From Longimicrobiales bacterium (GTDB lineage Bacteria > Gemmatimonadota > Gemmatimonadetes > Longimicrobiales > Gaopeijiaceae): a stretch of DNA of 64,000 bases. Under the pieces are notes generated by a model. It was not told the origin of the DNA. It searched no databases and saw only the letters and a program-made list of their open reading frames with translations. The stretch is from positions 62,001-126,000 of the forward strand of contig JAQWPM010000024.1 in NCBI GenBank assembly GCA_029245345.1, in the 5' to 3' direction. The first letter of the stretch is position 1; each line of letters opens with the position of its first letter. Positions 47,568 to 57,470 of the stretch are shown one piece after another. Made by a program: the position numbers and the translations under genes.

Positions 47568-48428
47568 TCAGTTGGCAGCCCAGAATCCTGACAGAGACTC
47601 GCCGTGCGGGCTCTCACGGAGCTTCACGAAAGCCCGGTTCCTGATCTGTCGAATGCGCTCGCGCGTCACGCCCAGTAAGGAACCGATCTCCTCGAGTGTC
47701 CTCTCTTCACCGTCGTCCAGACCGTAGTAGAGATAGAGAATCTTCCGCTCGCGTTCCGTCAGGTATTGCTCGAACATCGTCTCAAGGAAATCGCGACGTG
47801 CAATCGCCTCGACATCCATCTCAATGTCTGATGCTTCGGCACCCGAGAAACGCTCTCCGAAGCTCGCACTGTCACGATCGGAGCGATCGATGGGTGCGTC
47901 CAGGCTCAACTCAGACGCCGCTACGCGACGAAGAGCCCGGATTGTCTCCACGGGCTCCTCCATCTCGTTCGAGATTTCCTGATCGGTCGGCGCACGGCCG
48001 AGCGACTGCGTGAGCTGTGTGTTGGTCCGCGCGAGCCTTGCCAGATTCGAATTCTGGTTCAGCGGAATGCGGACGGAACGAGTCTGCTCTGCAAGCGCCT
48101 GTAGAACGGTTTGTCTGATCCACCAAACGGCGTATGAAATGAACTTCACGCCTTTGTCGGGATCGAATTTCTTAACCGCCTTGAGAAGCCCCTCATTGCC
48201 GATGCATACCAGTTCGGCGAGCCCAAGGCCGCGACCTTGGTACTTTTTCACATACGAAATGACGAAGCGCAGGTTCGCGGTTACGAGCCGTTCGGCTGCT
48301 TCTTTGTCACCCGTACGAGCGCGTCGAGCGAGTTCTCGCTCTTCGCCGGGGTCTTGAATGAGGGGGTACTTCTCTACGTCTTGTAGGTACTGATCGAATG
48401 AATCCAGGCCACGGGAAGAAGAAAACAT
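47568..48428 (-). CDS. RNA polymerase sigma factor, RpoD/SigA family (short)
   Basis: A 286-residue sigma-70 factor. I favour the ATG at 48428 (MFSSSRGLDSFDQYLQDV), preceded by GAGGAAA; a TTG at 48494 would add 22 residues without a ribosome site. Region 1.2 (SFDQYLQDVEKYPLI), 2.1-2.4 (LRFVISYVKKYQ through FISYAVWWIRQTVLQALAEQ), 3 and 4.2 (TLEEIGSLLGVTRERIRQIR) are intact. The long acidic region 1.1 is absent. Size fits either a compact primary sigma factor or a group 2 sigma factor; I cannot decide which. Confidence 0.9.
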   Translation of the reverse strand: MFSSSRGLDSFDQYLQDVEKYPLIQDPGEERELARRARTGDKEAAERLVTANLRFVISYVKKYQGRGLGLAELVCIGNEGLLKAVKKFDPDKGVKFISYAVWWIRQTVLQALAEQTRSVRIPLNQNSNLARLARTNTQLTQSLGRAPTDQEISNEMEEPVETIRALRRVAASELSLDAPIDRSDRDSASFGERFSGAEASDIEMDVEAIARRDFLETMFEQYLTERERKILYLYYGLDDGEERTLEEIGSLLGVTRERIRQIRNRAFVKLRESPHGESLSGFWAAN

Positions 48429-48560
48429 TCGTTTTTTCTTTTCCTCATCTGGGGTGTCGAACAGACCTGGCGCAGCGCAATCGACCGCAGACAACCCGCT
48501 TCAAAGCTGGGATATCACGCGGTCGACAAAGCTGCCAGGAAACATTTTAGGATGAGAGAC

Positions 48561-48589
48561 AAGGTATAAAAGCCTGTTTGTAGGGTCAA
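48561..48589 (-). promoter_or_regulatory. Sigma-70-type promoter for the sigma factor gene
   Basis: Reading on the minus strand: TTGACC (48589-48584), 17-base spacer, TACCTT (48566-48561), with an A-run upstream of the -35. The predicted start lies about 125 bases before the ATG at 48428. Confidence 0.6.
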
Positions 48590-48615
48590 AGGTTTTTTTT
48601 CGGCCCCTGATTCGA

Positions 48616-49422
48616 CTACCCCAAAAGGAACTCGGCGCGGAGGCTTTCCGTGCTCGGGCCGCCCGACGCAAAGAAGAGACAAGCACCCGGATCAGCACCT
48701 TTTCCGAGGTCGACTCTGCGGAAGAAGCCCCTGTCCACGATCTCGTCGACCCGAATCCGTTCCAGGTCGACAAGGCTGGGTCCGCCCCACTTCCGGAACA
48801 CGAACACGGGCGCGTCGCCGGTCACAATGAGCCAGCCCATGATGAAACGGGGCGCGTCAGGGAGTCGATGGGCGGCGACCGGACTTCCGCGTAGACCTCC
48901 CCCGAGAGCCATCACGTCACCCGCGAGTGCGGTCCTGACCCACGGGTGGAATCCGTCCGTGTCCGTCCAGCGCCAGGGGCTCAGGGTCGTGAAGACTCGG
49001 ATTCTCGAGGCTCCCCCGATCGTTCCGAAGACTCCGAGGAGCAGGGGGTTCGAGCAGTCACCCTCCTCGAACAGAACCTCCCTGAGAATGAAGCTTTGGC
49101 GAATCGTGATGTGAAGCGCGTTGGCGAGCCCGTACAGCCAGCGCAGAGGACTCCCCTTGGGAAGCTCCTCGACCTAGAAGGTGGATCTGTTGTCCACTGT
49201 GGTTGTGGAGATCCGGCCGACCTCGCACACCTGAGGTGCCGTCGCCTGCGCGTGGGCCCCGATCGGTGTGAGCGCCCCTACGGCCGAGGCTAGCGCCGGT
49301 CCCAGTAAAAGGATTGCAGCGACTGGATTTCTGGCGCTTTCGCCGGGCTCGGTTCTCGCGGGGATGAGGCGCTCCCGAGATCGATCGGATTGCATGGCAT
49401 CAGAGGCTCTTCTACGCTTCAT
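48616..49422 (-). pseudogene. Secreted-protein gene interrupted by an in-frame TAG
   Basis: The ATG at 49422 opens a basic N-terminus and signal peptide (VAAILLLGPALASAVGAL...AHA), then APQVCEVGRISTTTVDNRSTF, then TAG at 49174-49176. The same frame continues without a stop for 186 codons: VEELPKGSPLRWLYGLANAL, EGDCSNPLLLG, SPWRWTDTDGFHPWV, DAPVFVFRKW, ending ACLFFASGGPSTESLRAEF. No ATG begins the downstream part until about codon 88, so it is not an independent gene with a normal start; a CTG after AAGGGGAG near 49144-49156 is the only other candidate. Function unknown. Confidence 0.75.
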
Positions 49423-49463
49423 CTTGAGCAAATCCCCTAAAAAGTTCCCGGAGTAACGCCTAC

Positions 49464-51731
49464 ATGCCGAACCGGCGCAAAGAGGCCCTCGACTACCACA
49501 CCCAGGGCCGTCCAGGGAAGATAGAAGTGGTCCCCACGAAGTCCGTGGCGACCCAGCGCGACCTTTCGCTCGCCTACTCTCCCGGCGTGGCGGAACCGTG
49601 TCTCGCGATCGCCGAGAACCCCGATGATGTCTTCAAATACACCGCCCGCGGGAACTTGGTCGCCGTCGTTTCCAACGGCACTGCGGTATTGGGCCTCGGG
49701 GATATTGGTCCGCTGGCCTCGAAACCAGTCATGGAGGGGAAGGGCGTCCTATTCAAGCGATTCGCTGGAATCGACGTGTTCGACATTGAGGTCGATTCTA
49801 GGGACCCGCAGGAAATCATCCGCTTCTGCCAGATGCTCGAGCCCACCGTTGGCGGGATCAATCTCGAGGACATTTCCGCACCTGATTGTTTTGTGATCGA
49901 GCGGACGCTCAAAGAGACGATGGACATCCCCGTCTTCCACGATGATCAGCATGGTACGGCGATTATTGCGGCCGCTGCGCTCGTGAACGGCCTCGAGATC
50001 GTCGACAAGAAGATCGGGGAAGTTACGGTCGTGTTCAGCGGCGCCGGGGCCTCGGCCCTCTCTACAGCCGAGCATTTCCAGCGCTTGGGCGTTTCCAAGA
50101 ACAACATCCTGATTTGTGACTCGAAGGGAGTGATCTACGAGGGCCGCGAAGCTGGGATAAACGAGTACAAGGCACCGTTCGCGGTTCCGACAGCAGCGAG
50201 GACCCTCGGGGACGCGCTGGTAGGGGCTGACGTCTTCATCGGCCTGTCCGTGAAGGGTGCGATGAGCCAGGACATGGTGAAGTCCATGGCCAGAGACCCC
50301 TTGATTTTTGCCCTCGCGAACCCCGACCCGGAGATCCTCCCGGAGGACGTGTATGCCGTACGGGACGACGCGATTACGGCCACGGGACGATCAGACTATC
50401 CCAATCAGGTGAACAACGTCCTCGGCTTCCCTTTCATTTTCCGGGGAGCACTCGATGTGCGCGCCCGAGGGGTCAATGCGGAGATGATGTTGGCAGCGAC
50501 ACATGCCTTGGCCGATCTGGCGCGTGCAGAGGTGCCGGACACAGTACGGGGCGCGTATGACGGATCGGAGATCAGCTTCGGGAGGGAGTATCTGATTCCG
50601 AAGCCGTTCGATGATCGCGTGTTGTTCCACGTCGCACCCGCGGTAGCAGAGGCTGCGTTGAAGACCGGCCTCGCTCGTACCGAACTCGACATGGACGAGT
50701 ATCGCGATCGGCTCAGAGCATCGCTCGGGCCGGGTCGGGAGGTCATGCGGTGGATGACCAATCGTGCGCGTCGAAAGGCGGCACGTATCGTCTTCCCGGA
50801 AGGACACAACGACAATGTGATCCGTGCGGCTACGCAGATGCTCCAGGACGGGATCTGCACTCCGGTGTTGCTCGGGCGCCCGAGCAGAATCTCCGAGAAG
50901 GCCGAGTCGATGGGTGTCGACCTGGAAGGCGTCGAGGTCATCTATGCCGCAGAGGACGAGACCAAGCGGCACGAATTCGCGGAGACCCTGTTCCAGCGAC
51001 GCGCGAGGAGCGGGCTGACGCTCGCCGAGGCGCAGTGGAATCTCTACAAGCCCATCTACTTCGCGGCTTCGATGGTCGAAGCGGGGGAGGCCGATGCGAT
51101 GGTTGCGGGGATCGAAGCCAACTACGGTGAGGTTCTCCGCCCAACGCTTCACGTGGTCGGTCCTGCCGAAGGAGTGAAGCATGTTTCCGGACTCTACATG
51201 CTGGCATTCCCGAACCGTGAGCTGCTGTTCTTTGGTGACACGACCGTCAACATCGAGCCAGACGCCGAGACGTTGAGGGATATCGCTCTTCAGACCGCGA
51301 ATTTCGTTCGCGAACTGGGGATCCAGCCCCGCGTGGCGATGGTGGGTTTCTCGAACTTCGGGTCAGCGCAGCACGAAGAGTCGAGCCGCATGGCGGAAGC
51401 GGTTCGGTTGGTCCGTGAAGCAGATCCGGATGTGGAGATCGACGGTGAAATGCAGGCAGACACTGCTGTCGATGCCATCAAGCTTCGGGACATCTATCCG
51501 TTCACGAATCTTAAGGGCCCGGCCAACGTCCTGATCTTTTCGCGGCTGTCGGCGGCGAATGCGGCTTACAAGCTGTTGGATCAGCTCGGTGGAGCCGATG
51601 CGATCGGGCCAGTGCTGCTCGGAATGGCCAAGCCCGTCCACATCCTGCAGCGTGGTTGTTCGCTCCAAGACGTGCTGAATCTGGCGACCGTGGCGTCGGT
51701 AGACTGGCAGGCGAGAAACAAGCAGATTTGA
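49464..51731 (+). CDS. maeB: NADP-dependent malic enzyme with phosphotransacetylase domain
   Basis: A 755-residue two-domain malic enzyme: oxidative decarboxylation of malate to pyruvate. N-terminal catalytic half: [48 protein letters not shown] and the NAD(P)-binding [17 protein letters not shown]. The C-terminal 330 residues from about residue 425 are a phosphotransacetylase-like regulatory domain ([19 protein letters not shown]). A ribosome site GGAG precedes the ATG. A terminator follows, then pckA. Confidence 0.96.
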   Translation: MPNRRKEALDYHTQGRPGKIEVVPTKSVATQRDLSLAYSPGVAEPCLAIAENPDDVFKYTARGNLVAVVSNGTAVLGLGDIGPLASKPVMEGKGVLFKRFAGIDVFDIEVDSRDPQEIIRFCQMLEPTVGGINLEDISAPDCFVIERTLKETMDIPVFHDDQHGTAIIAAAALVNGLEIVDKKIGEVTVVFSGAGASALSTAEHFQRLGVSKNNILICDSKGVIYEGREAGINEYKAPFAVPTAARTLGDALVGADVFIGLSVKGAMSQDMVKSMARDPLIFALANPDPEILPEDVYAVRDDAITATGRSDYPNQVNNVLGFPFIFRGALDVRARGVNAEMMLAATHALADLARAEVPDTVRGAYDGSEISFGREYLIPKPFDDRVLFHVAPAVAEAALKTGLARTELDMDEYRDRLRASLGPGREVMRWMTNRARRKAARIVFPEGHNDNVIRAATQMLQDGICTPVLLGRPSRISEKAESMGVDLEGVEVIYAAEDETKRHEFAETLFQRRARSGLTLAEAQWNLYKPIYFAASMVEAGEADAMVAGIEANYGEVLRPTLHVVGPAEGVKHVSGLYMLAFPNRELLFFGDTTVNIEPDAETLRDIALQTANFVRELGIQPRVAMVGFSNFGSAQHEESSRMAEAVRLVREADPDVEIDGEMQADTAVDAIKLRDIYPFTNLKGPANVLIFSRLSAANAAYKLLDQLGGADAIGPVLLGMAKPVHILQRGCSLQDVLNLATVASVDWQARNKQI

Positions 51732-51737
51732 AACCCT

Positions 51738-51776
51738 GCCCGGACGCTGATCGGAGTGCGCCCGGGTTGTTCTTTT
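51738..51776 (+). terminator. Terminator between maeB and pckA
   Basis: CCCGGACGC (51739-51747) pairs with GCGCCCGGG (51758-51766) with one mismatch, followed by TTGTTCTTTT. It is seven bases after the maeB stop. Confidence 0.7.
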
Positions 51777-51852
51777 GGTGATTAATTTGCCGGCGCCGGG
51801 TGTATGTGTGGGTAGGGCACGGAGCCGGATTTAGCAGGAGATAATCGGAGCA

Positions 51853-53472
51853 ATGACAACGCGGACCATGGAGCAGTCTGAAACCGCATCCGGCGAGGGC
51901 GTTTACGGTTTTCAGAATCACGGCCTGAACCCAACCAAAGACGTACACTACAACCTGTCCCCGGCGCAGCTCTACGAAGCTTCGTTCGCGAAGGGCGACG
52001 GCCAGCTGGTTCACATGGGCGCCATCGCCGCTGTAACCGCGCCGCACACGGGGCGGTCGCCTAACGACCGCTTTGTCGTCCGCGACGAGAACAGCGAAGG
52101 GGTGGTCGACTGGGGCAAGGTGAACGTGCCTGTGTCACCTGAGCACTTTGCCGCGCTGCGCACGGACGTGGTTGCCTACCTGAACGACCATGAGATCTAT
52201 GTGCAGGATGCTCGGGCCGGGGAGGACGCAACGCATGGAATCAACGTCCGCGTCATCAGTGAGAGCGCATGGCACTCACTTTTCGCGTACAACATGTTCC
52301 TTCGCCTCTCGGCTGAGGAACGCGTCGATTTCGTGCCTGGCTTCACGGTGCTGCATGCTCCGCACCTGAAAGCGGACCCTGCCCGGCACGGTGTGAACTC
52401 TGAAACTGCGATCATGGTGAACTTCACGGCTCGCGAAGTCGTGGTGTGTGGCACTCGGTACGCCGGTGAGATCAAGAAGTCGATCTTCTCGGTCCTCAAC
52501 CACATGCTGCCGGAAGCTGGCGTGCTCCCCATGCACTGCTCGGCGAACATCGGACCCGAGGGAGACACTGCACTCTTCTTCGGCCTTTCTGGCACCGGTA
52601 AGACGACGCTCTCCGCGGATGCATCGCGTGGCCTTATCGGTGACGACGAGCACGGCTGGAGCGAAGAGGGCACGTTCAACTTCGAAGGTGGTTGCTACGC
52701 GAAGACGATCCGTCTTTCACCTGAGGGTGAGCCGGAGATCTACCGGGCCACGCAGATGTTCGGGACGATTCTCGAGAACGTGATCCTTAGTGAGGCCACC
52801 CGGGAGATCGACTTCGAGGACGGCTCCATTACGGAGAACACGCGGGCTTCCTACCCAATCCACTACATCCCGAACGCGGTTCTGCCGAGCCGCGGCGGGC
52901 ACCCGAAGAACGTGGTCTTCCTGACTGCGGATGCGTTCGGCGTGTTGCCCCCGATTTCCCGCCTGACGCCTGAACAGGCCATGTACCACTTCCTGTCCGG
53001 TTATACCGCTAAGGTCGCAGGGACGGAGCGGGGCGTGACGGAGCCGCAGGCGACGTTCAGCGCGTGTTTTGGCGGACCGTTCTTACCGCGTCATCCTGGT
53101 GTCTACGCGAAGATGCTGGGTGAGAAACTGCGCGAGCATGGTGCCAAGGTCTGGCTTGTGAACACCGGCTGGTCCGGTGGTGGTTACGGAGTTGGGAGCC
53201 GCATGAAGTTGGCCCACACGCGTGCCATGGTGAACGCGGCGATTGCCGGTGACCTGGAGGGCGCGGAGTTCGTGACGGACGAGGTCTTTGGCCTGGATGT
53301 TCCGACGGCCGTCCCCGGTGTGCCTTCCGAGGTGCTCAGTCCACGGAGCACGTGGACGGACGGCGAGGCGTACGACGCGTCTGCTACGAAGCTGGCTGAG
53401 ATGTTCAAGGCCAACTTCGAGAAGTTTGCTGACCAGGTCGGTGACGAAGTGAAGGCGGCGGGTCCTAAGTAG
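51853..53472 (+). CDS. pckA: Phosphoenolpyruvate carboxykinase (ATP)
   Basis: A 539-residue ATP-type PEPCK converting oxaloacetate to PEP. Substrate motif GRSPNDRFVV, kinase-1a P-loop GLSGTGKTTLSAD, metal-binding LIGDDEHGW, and NFEGGCYAKTI are intact, as is TRASYPIHYIPNA. A GGAG site lies just before the ATG. With malic enzyme next door this is a C4-to-C3/gluconeogenic locus. Confidence 0.97.
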   Translation: MTTRTMEQSETASGEGVYGFQNHGLNPTKDVHYNLSPAQLYEASFAKGDGQLVHMGAIAAVTAPHTGRSPNDRFVVRDENSEGVVDWGKVNVPVSPEHFAALRTDVVAYLNDHEIYVQDARAGEDATHGINVRVISESAWHSLFAYNMFLRLSAEERVDFVPGFTVLHAPHLKADPARHGVNSETAIMVNFTAREVVVCGTRYAGEIKKSIFSVLNHMLPEAGVLPMHCSANIGPEGDTALFFGLSGTGKTTLSADASRGLIGDDEHGWSEEGTFNFEGGCYAKTIRLSPEGEPEIYRATQMFGTILENVILSEATREIDFEDGSITENTRASYPIHYIPNAVLPSRGGHPKNVVFLTADAFGVLPPISRLTPEQAMYHFLSGYTAKVAGTERGVTEPQATFSACFGGPFLPRHPGVYAKMLGEKLREHGAKVWLVNTGWSGGGYGVGSRMKLAHTRAMVNAAIAGDLEGAEFVTDEVFGLDVPTAVPGVPSEVLSPRSTWTDGEAYDASATKLAEMFKANFEKFADQVGDEVKAAGPK

Positions 53473-53646
53473 GCGGCCCTGTCCAAGAAGCGACCCCGCC
53501 GTCCTGCAGAACGACGAGGTCTAGATCATCAGAGCCCCTCTCGCCTCGTCAGGCCACTTTTCTGCGGCGTCCCCAGCGGAGCCTCCAGCGCCCATCTAGC
53601 TCTAGGGTCTGGAGGTGTCGAGGAGACTGCAGACTTTCAACAGTTG

Positions 53647-53928
53647 ATGAAGCGCAGGGTGCCGCAGGTGGTGCTTATCACCGGCGGTGCAGGCCTTGCC
53701 CTGATGTCTCTGATGAACAAACTAACCGCTGATCAGGAGTTGCTGCCCGACGTCTTGTATAATCTCACGCTGCCTTTCGCCGCGTGTGGCGTCGCTTCTG
53801 CGATCATCCTCGCCTGGTTCCATGGTGAGGCAGGAAAACAAAAAACGAACGTTCTCGACTGAATTGTACTCAGTGTGATTGGAGTCGTTTGGCTTTCGAT
53901 CAGCGCTTGGATTGTCTTAGGGAGTTGA
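53647..53928 (+). pseudogene. Small membrane protein gene with in-frame TGA
   Basis: The ATG at 53647 (a TTG at 53644 is possible) encodes KRRVPQVVLITGGAGLALM, a hydrophobic helix, a second helix and ILAWFHGEAGKQKTNVLD, resembling the membrane-anchor segment of TPR/TolB-type sensor proteins. TGA at 53860-53862 stops it at 72 residues. The same frame continues IVLSVIGVVWLSISAWIVLG, a third membrane helix, to TGA at 53926-53928, two bases before the next gene's ATG. Trp would be a natural residue at the internal stop. The short form may instead be the real protein. Confidence 0.5.
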
Positions 53929-53930
53929 AC

Positions 53931-55298
53931 ATGAAATTTTGGCTACTTGCCGCCGTGACCTTGACCCTTCCTGCGGGGATGGCCGCACAGGCCCCCGCTA
54001 ACGTTCCGGACAACGCACCGGCGCGCATTCATCCGCTCCCCACGTTGCGTGAGCAGGCGGTAGAGCAGCAGGCCTGGCTCGAACAGCGCATGAATCGGGT
54101 GCTGCCCGAACTCATGGCGGAGTACGACGTGGACATGTGGATTCTGTCCATGCGCGAATATGCTGAGGACCCGGTGTTTTGGTCGATCACGTCGCCGACT
54201 ACCTTCGCGGCGCGTCGGCGGTCCATTTACGTGTTCACGCGTCAAGAAGATGGTGCTATCGAGCGGCTGGCTCTGGGGGGGACGGCTCAGGGGGGGGTGT
54301 TCACCGCCTTTCGCTCGATCCGCCCGGCTCCGACCGAGGAGACGATGGAGTTGGTGGGAAATGAGCAGTGGCGGCTTCTCCGTGAATTGGTCGAAGACCG
54401 CGACCCCGGCAACATCGTTCTAAATATTGATCCTGACTGGGCGTTCTCAGATGGACTCCACACGGGCGAGTACGAAGCGCTCACCGATGCGTTGGGGGCG
54501 GAATACGCCGGTCGCGTGAAGCGCGAGTCACGTCTCGCCATGAACTACATAGCGCTGCGGATTCCCGAGATGATGCCGCGCTACCGTAGAGTCACAGAGA
54601 CGGTGCATGCAATCATCTCTGAAGCGTTTTCCAACGCCGTGATCACCCCCGGGGTAACCACCACAGACGATGTGCTTTGGTGGATGCGTCAACGTATTCA
54701 GGGCCTCGGATACACGACCTGGTTCCAGACCTCCGTCGACGTGCAGCGAGAGGGCGTCGTGCCGGCGGGCGGGCCCGTTGTCATCCAGAAGGGTGATCTA
54801 CTGTGGACTGACTTCGGCGTCGTCGCTGAGAACCTCCACACGGACACCCAGCACATGGGTTATGTCATGAAGGACGGAGAGTCCGAAGTGCCCGCCGGGT
54901 TGAGACAGTGCCTCGCGAACACCAACCGGCTCCAGGACATCCTGCTCAACAACATGGAGCCGGGCCTGACCGGAAATGAGATCCTCGCGGGCACGCTCGC
55001 TCAGATGCGGGCGGACGGCATTGATGGCACGATGTACACGCACCCCATCGGCGATCATGGCCACGGTGCTGGCCCGCTCATTGGCATGTGGGATCAGCAG
55101 GACGGTGTTCCGGTGCGTGGGGACGCGGTCCTCTTGGCGTCCACGTGGCATTCAACCGAGATGCAGACGACAACGCCCGTCCCGGAATGGGGTGGAAAAC
55201 CTGCGTCCTGCAGACAGGAAGAAGAAGCCTACCTGGATACGGACGGGGATCGGCATTGGGTGTATCGCAGGCAGAACAGAATGCACGTGGTTTGGTAG
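53931..55298 (+). CDS. Secreted M24 family peptidase (Xaa-Pro aminopeptidase-like)
   Basis: A 455-residue exported pita-bread-fold metallopeptidase. Start at 53931 (MKFWLLAAVTLTLPAGMAAQ signal peptide), preceded by AGGGAG. Metal ligands are visible as GDLLWTDFGVV, LHTDTQHMGYV, THPIGDHGHGAGP and PVPEWGG, with a late acidic cluster RQEEEAYL. The N-terminal half is creatinase-N-like. It likely removes N-terminal residues from extracellular peptides. Confidence 0.87.
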   Translation: MKFWLLAAVTLTLPAGMAAQAPANVPDNAPARIHPLPTLREQAVEQQAWLEQRMNRVLPELMAEYDVDMWILSMREYAEDPVFWSITSPTTFAARRRSIYVFTRQEDGAIERLALGGTAQGGVFTAFRSIRPAPTEETMELVGNEQWRLLRELVEDRDPGNIVLNIDPDWAFSDGLHTGEYEALTDALGAEYAGRVKRESRLAMNYIALRIPEMMPRYRRVTETVHAIISEAFSNAVITPGVTTTDDVLWWMRQRIQGLGYTTWFQTSVDVQREGVVPAGGPVVIQKGDLLWTDFGVVAENLHTDTQHMGYVMKDGESEVPAGLRQCLANTNRLQDILLNNMEPGLTGNEILAGTLAQMRADGIDGTMYTHPIGDHGHGAGPLIGMWDQQDGVPVRGDAVLLASTWHSTEMQTTTPVPEWGGKPASCRQEEEAYLDTDGDRHWVYRRQNRMHVVW

Positions 55299-55357
55299 GC
55301 GTCCCGTCCGGGGACCGACCCTGGATCGAGGCCCTCCCGGCCAAACGGACCTGACGC

Positions 55358-56776
55358 TTGGCCAAAGACACCTCTCGTAAAGCAAAGTCCTTCGATCGAT
55401 CGATCGTCGAAGGTCCCATCCGCGGTGCCGTATGGAAGCTCGCGTGGCCCACGATGCTGCAGAACATCATCGGTGGGCTCCAGGGTATCGTCGATCATGC
55501 TATGGTCGGGAACTACGTCGGCTACATGGGCAATGCCGCGATCGGCGTGTCGTGGCAGATCTTCCTAGTGGTCGTCGTCTTCATCAGCTCGCTGTTCACG
55601 GGCATGGGGGTGCTCGTGGCGCGCTTCACCGGCGCGAACGAACCGGAGAAGGTGAATCGAACGGTCTATCAGGCGTTCCTGACATCAGTGATGCTCGTCG
55701 TGGGTGTGATGGCACCGGTTGGGTACTTCGCGTCACCGATGCTTCTGAACCTGGTGAACGCAGCACCCGAGGTGCAGGTCCAAGCACTCCCTTATCTGCG
55801 CATCATGTTCATGTTCTCCTTCGGCATGCTGATGTTCTTCATGCTCGGTGGAGCCCTGCGGTCCGCGGGTGACGCCAAGACGCCCTTGCGGCTCGGTATT
55901 GCGATGACGCTGCTGAACATCGCGCTGAACGTCGTATTCATCCGCGGCTTCGGCCCCATTCCAGCGTTCGGCACCACCGGCGCGGCGATGGGCACCGTGA
56001 TCGCGGGTGCGACCGTGAGTATCTACGCGCTAGTACGGCTGATGAGTGGAACGTGGGTGGTCCAGTTCCACCGTGGCATGAACTGGCGTCCCGACTGGGT
56101 GGTCATCAAGCAGCTCTTCAAGTTCGGGCTCCCGACCGGAATTCAGGGTGTGGCTATGAACGTGGGTGGTGTCTTCCTTCTGGCGTTCATCGGCTCCTTG
56201 GCCATGAGCGCGCAGGCACAGGCCGCGTACGTGGTCAGCTACACGCAGCTCTTCTCCTTCATCACGTGGACATCCGTGGGCATCATGGGTGCGACGGCTG
56301 CGGTCGCGGGTCAGAACCTCGGAGCGGGGAAGCCCGACCGTACTGCGAAGTCGGTCAACGTGGCAGCCGGGTTTGGTCTCATGCTCGCGGCTGGAATCGG
56401 GGTGACCTTTATTCTGATCCCTGAACTGCTATTGGGCATCTTCGGCATGGACGACAACGTCGTGCTCGAGATCGCCGTTGAACTCCTCCGATACCTCGCG
56501 GTGTCTGGTCTCTTCATCACGGTGGCACTCGCATACACGGGCGGCCTGCAGGGCACCGGTGACACCAAGAGTCCGATGTACATATCGATTCTGTCGCAGC
56601 TCGTAATTCCGCTCGGCATGTGCTTCCTGATCAAAACGTTCGGCACCCTCGAGCCACATCACATCTGGATGGCGATCGTCTCCGGACACTTCGCTCGCGC
56701 GGCGCTCAGCGTGGTGATCTTCAGGCGAGAGAAGTGGCGTGATATCGAGGTCGATATCGGGACGTCTGAACTCTGA
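55358..56776 (+). CDS. MATE family efflux transporter
   Basis: A 472-residue multidrug and toxin extrusion antiporter, starting at TTG (55358). Twelve hydrophobic helices in two pseudo-repeats; signatures LAWPTMLQNIIGGLQGIVDH near the start, MFFMLGGALRSAGDAKTPL in the first half and LAYTGGLQGTGDTKSPMY in the second. Cation-coupled export of unknown substrates. It is followed 22 bases later by a methyltransferase gene. Confidence 0.92.
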   Translation: MAKDTSRKAKSFDRSIVEGPIRGAVWKLAWPTMLQNIIGGLQGIVDHAMVGNYVGYMGNAAIGVSWQIFLVVVVFISSLFTGMGVLVARFTGANEPEKVNRTVYQAFLTSVMLVVGVMAPVGYFASPMLLNLVNAAPEVQVQALPYLRIMFMFSFGMLMFFMLGGALRSAGDAKTPLRLGIAMTLLNIALNVVFIRGFGPIPAFGTTGAAMGTVIAGATVSIYALVRLMSGTWVVQFHRGMNWRPDWVVIKQLFKFGLPTGIQGVAMNVGGVFLLAFIGSLAMSAQAQAAYVVSYTQLFSFITWTSVGIMGATAAVAGQNLGAGKPDRTAKSVNVAAGFGLMLAAGIGVTFILIPELLLGIFGMDDNVVLEIAVELLRYLAVSGLFITVALAYTGGLQGTGDTKSPMYISILSQLVIPLGMCFLIKTFGTLEPHHIWMAIVSGHFARAALSVVIFRREKWRDIEVDIGTSEL

Positions 56777-56798
56777 CGAAGGTCGTTCGAGGATTACC

Positions 56799-57395
56799 GT
56801 GAAAGAATATGACCGTGAGTATTTCGAGCGATGGTACCGCGGCCGCTTCGCGGCGATCGGTTCTGCACCGACGCTGAAGCGGAAGATCGCTACGTGTGTC
56901 GCGATGGCTGAGTTCGTCCTGGATCGGCCGCTCCAGAGCATACTGGACATTGGGTGCGGTGAGGGCCGTTGGCAGCCCGTTCTGTATGAGCTGAGGCCAG
57001 ACGCGAGCTACATCGGGATCGACTCGAGTCGCTACGCGGTGGACCGTTTCGGGACCGAACGAAACCTCCGCATGGGCAAGTTTGAGCAGCTTGAGTATCA
57101 CGTCTTCGAAGACCGCTTCGACCTGGTAGTCTGCTCGGATGTAATGCACTACCTGACGAGCGCGCAGATCGACGCGGGCCTTCCGGTTCTCGCAGACCTT
57201 GTCGAGGGCGTTGCTTTCCTGGAGACGTTCACCCGAGCCGATGAGGTGGAAGGGGATATGGTCGGCTTCAAGAAGCGCCAACCCGGCACCTACCGGGAGA
57301 TGTTCCGGGAGGTAGGTTTGGTGCCCATCGGGATGCAGTTCTACGTCCCTGACGACGTCGCCGACATCTTGGACGCTTTGGAAGTCCCGGGCTGA
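56799..57395 (+). CDS. Class I SAM-dependent methyltransferase
   Basis: A 198-residue methyltransferase. GTG start at 56799 with GAGGA upstream. Motif I is SILDIGCGEGRW, motif II YIGIDSSRYAV, and FDLVVCSDVMHYL is the post-motif region. No substrate domain is evident, so the target is unknown. It is probably co-transcribed with the MATE gene. Confidence 0.82.
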   Translation: MKEYDREYFERWYRGRFAAIGSAPTLKRKIATCVAMAEFVLDRPLQSILDIGCGEGRWQPVLYELRPDASYIGIDSSRYAVDRFGTERNLRMGKFEQLEYHVFEDRFDLVVCSDVMHYLTSAQIDAGLPVLADLVEGVAFLETFTRADEVEGDMVGFKKRQPGTYREMFREVGLVPIGMQFYVPDDVADILDALEVPG

Positions 57396-57470
57396 CCCGA
57401 CGTGACGTGCGGCCATTGGCCCCCCATCTTGATGGTCCCTGAAAACACATCCTCGAACGGGAAGGCATAG

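Noticed and set aside
18005-49422. Reassignment of TAG to an amino acid as the cause of the interrupted genes
   Set aside because: TAG is the normal stop of several intact genes in the window (actF, gcvH, gcvP, polA), and two of the four interruptions are TGA.
50391-51182. 263-codon minus-strand frame inside maeB
   Set aside because: Antisense shadow of the phosphotransacetylase domain, His/Arg-rich and without features.
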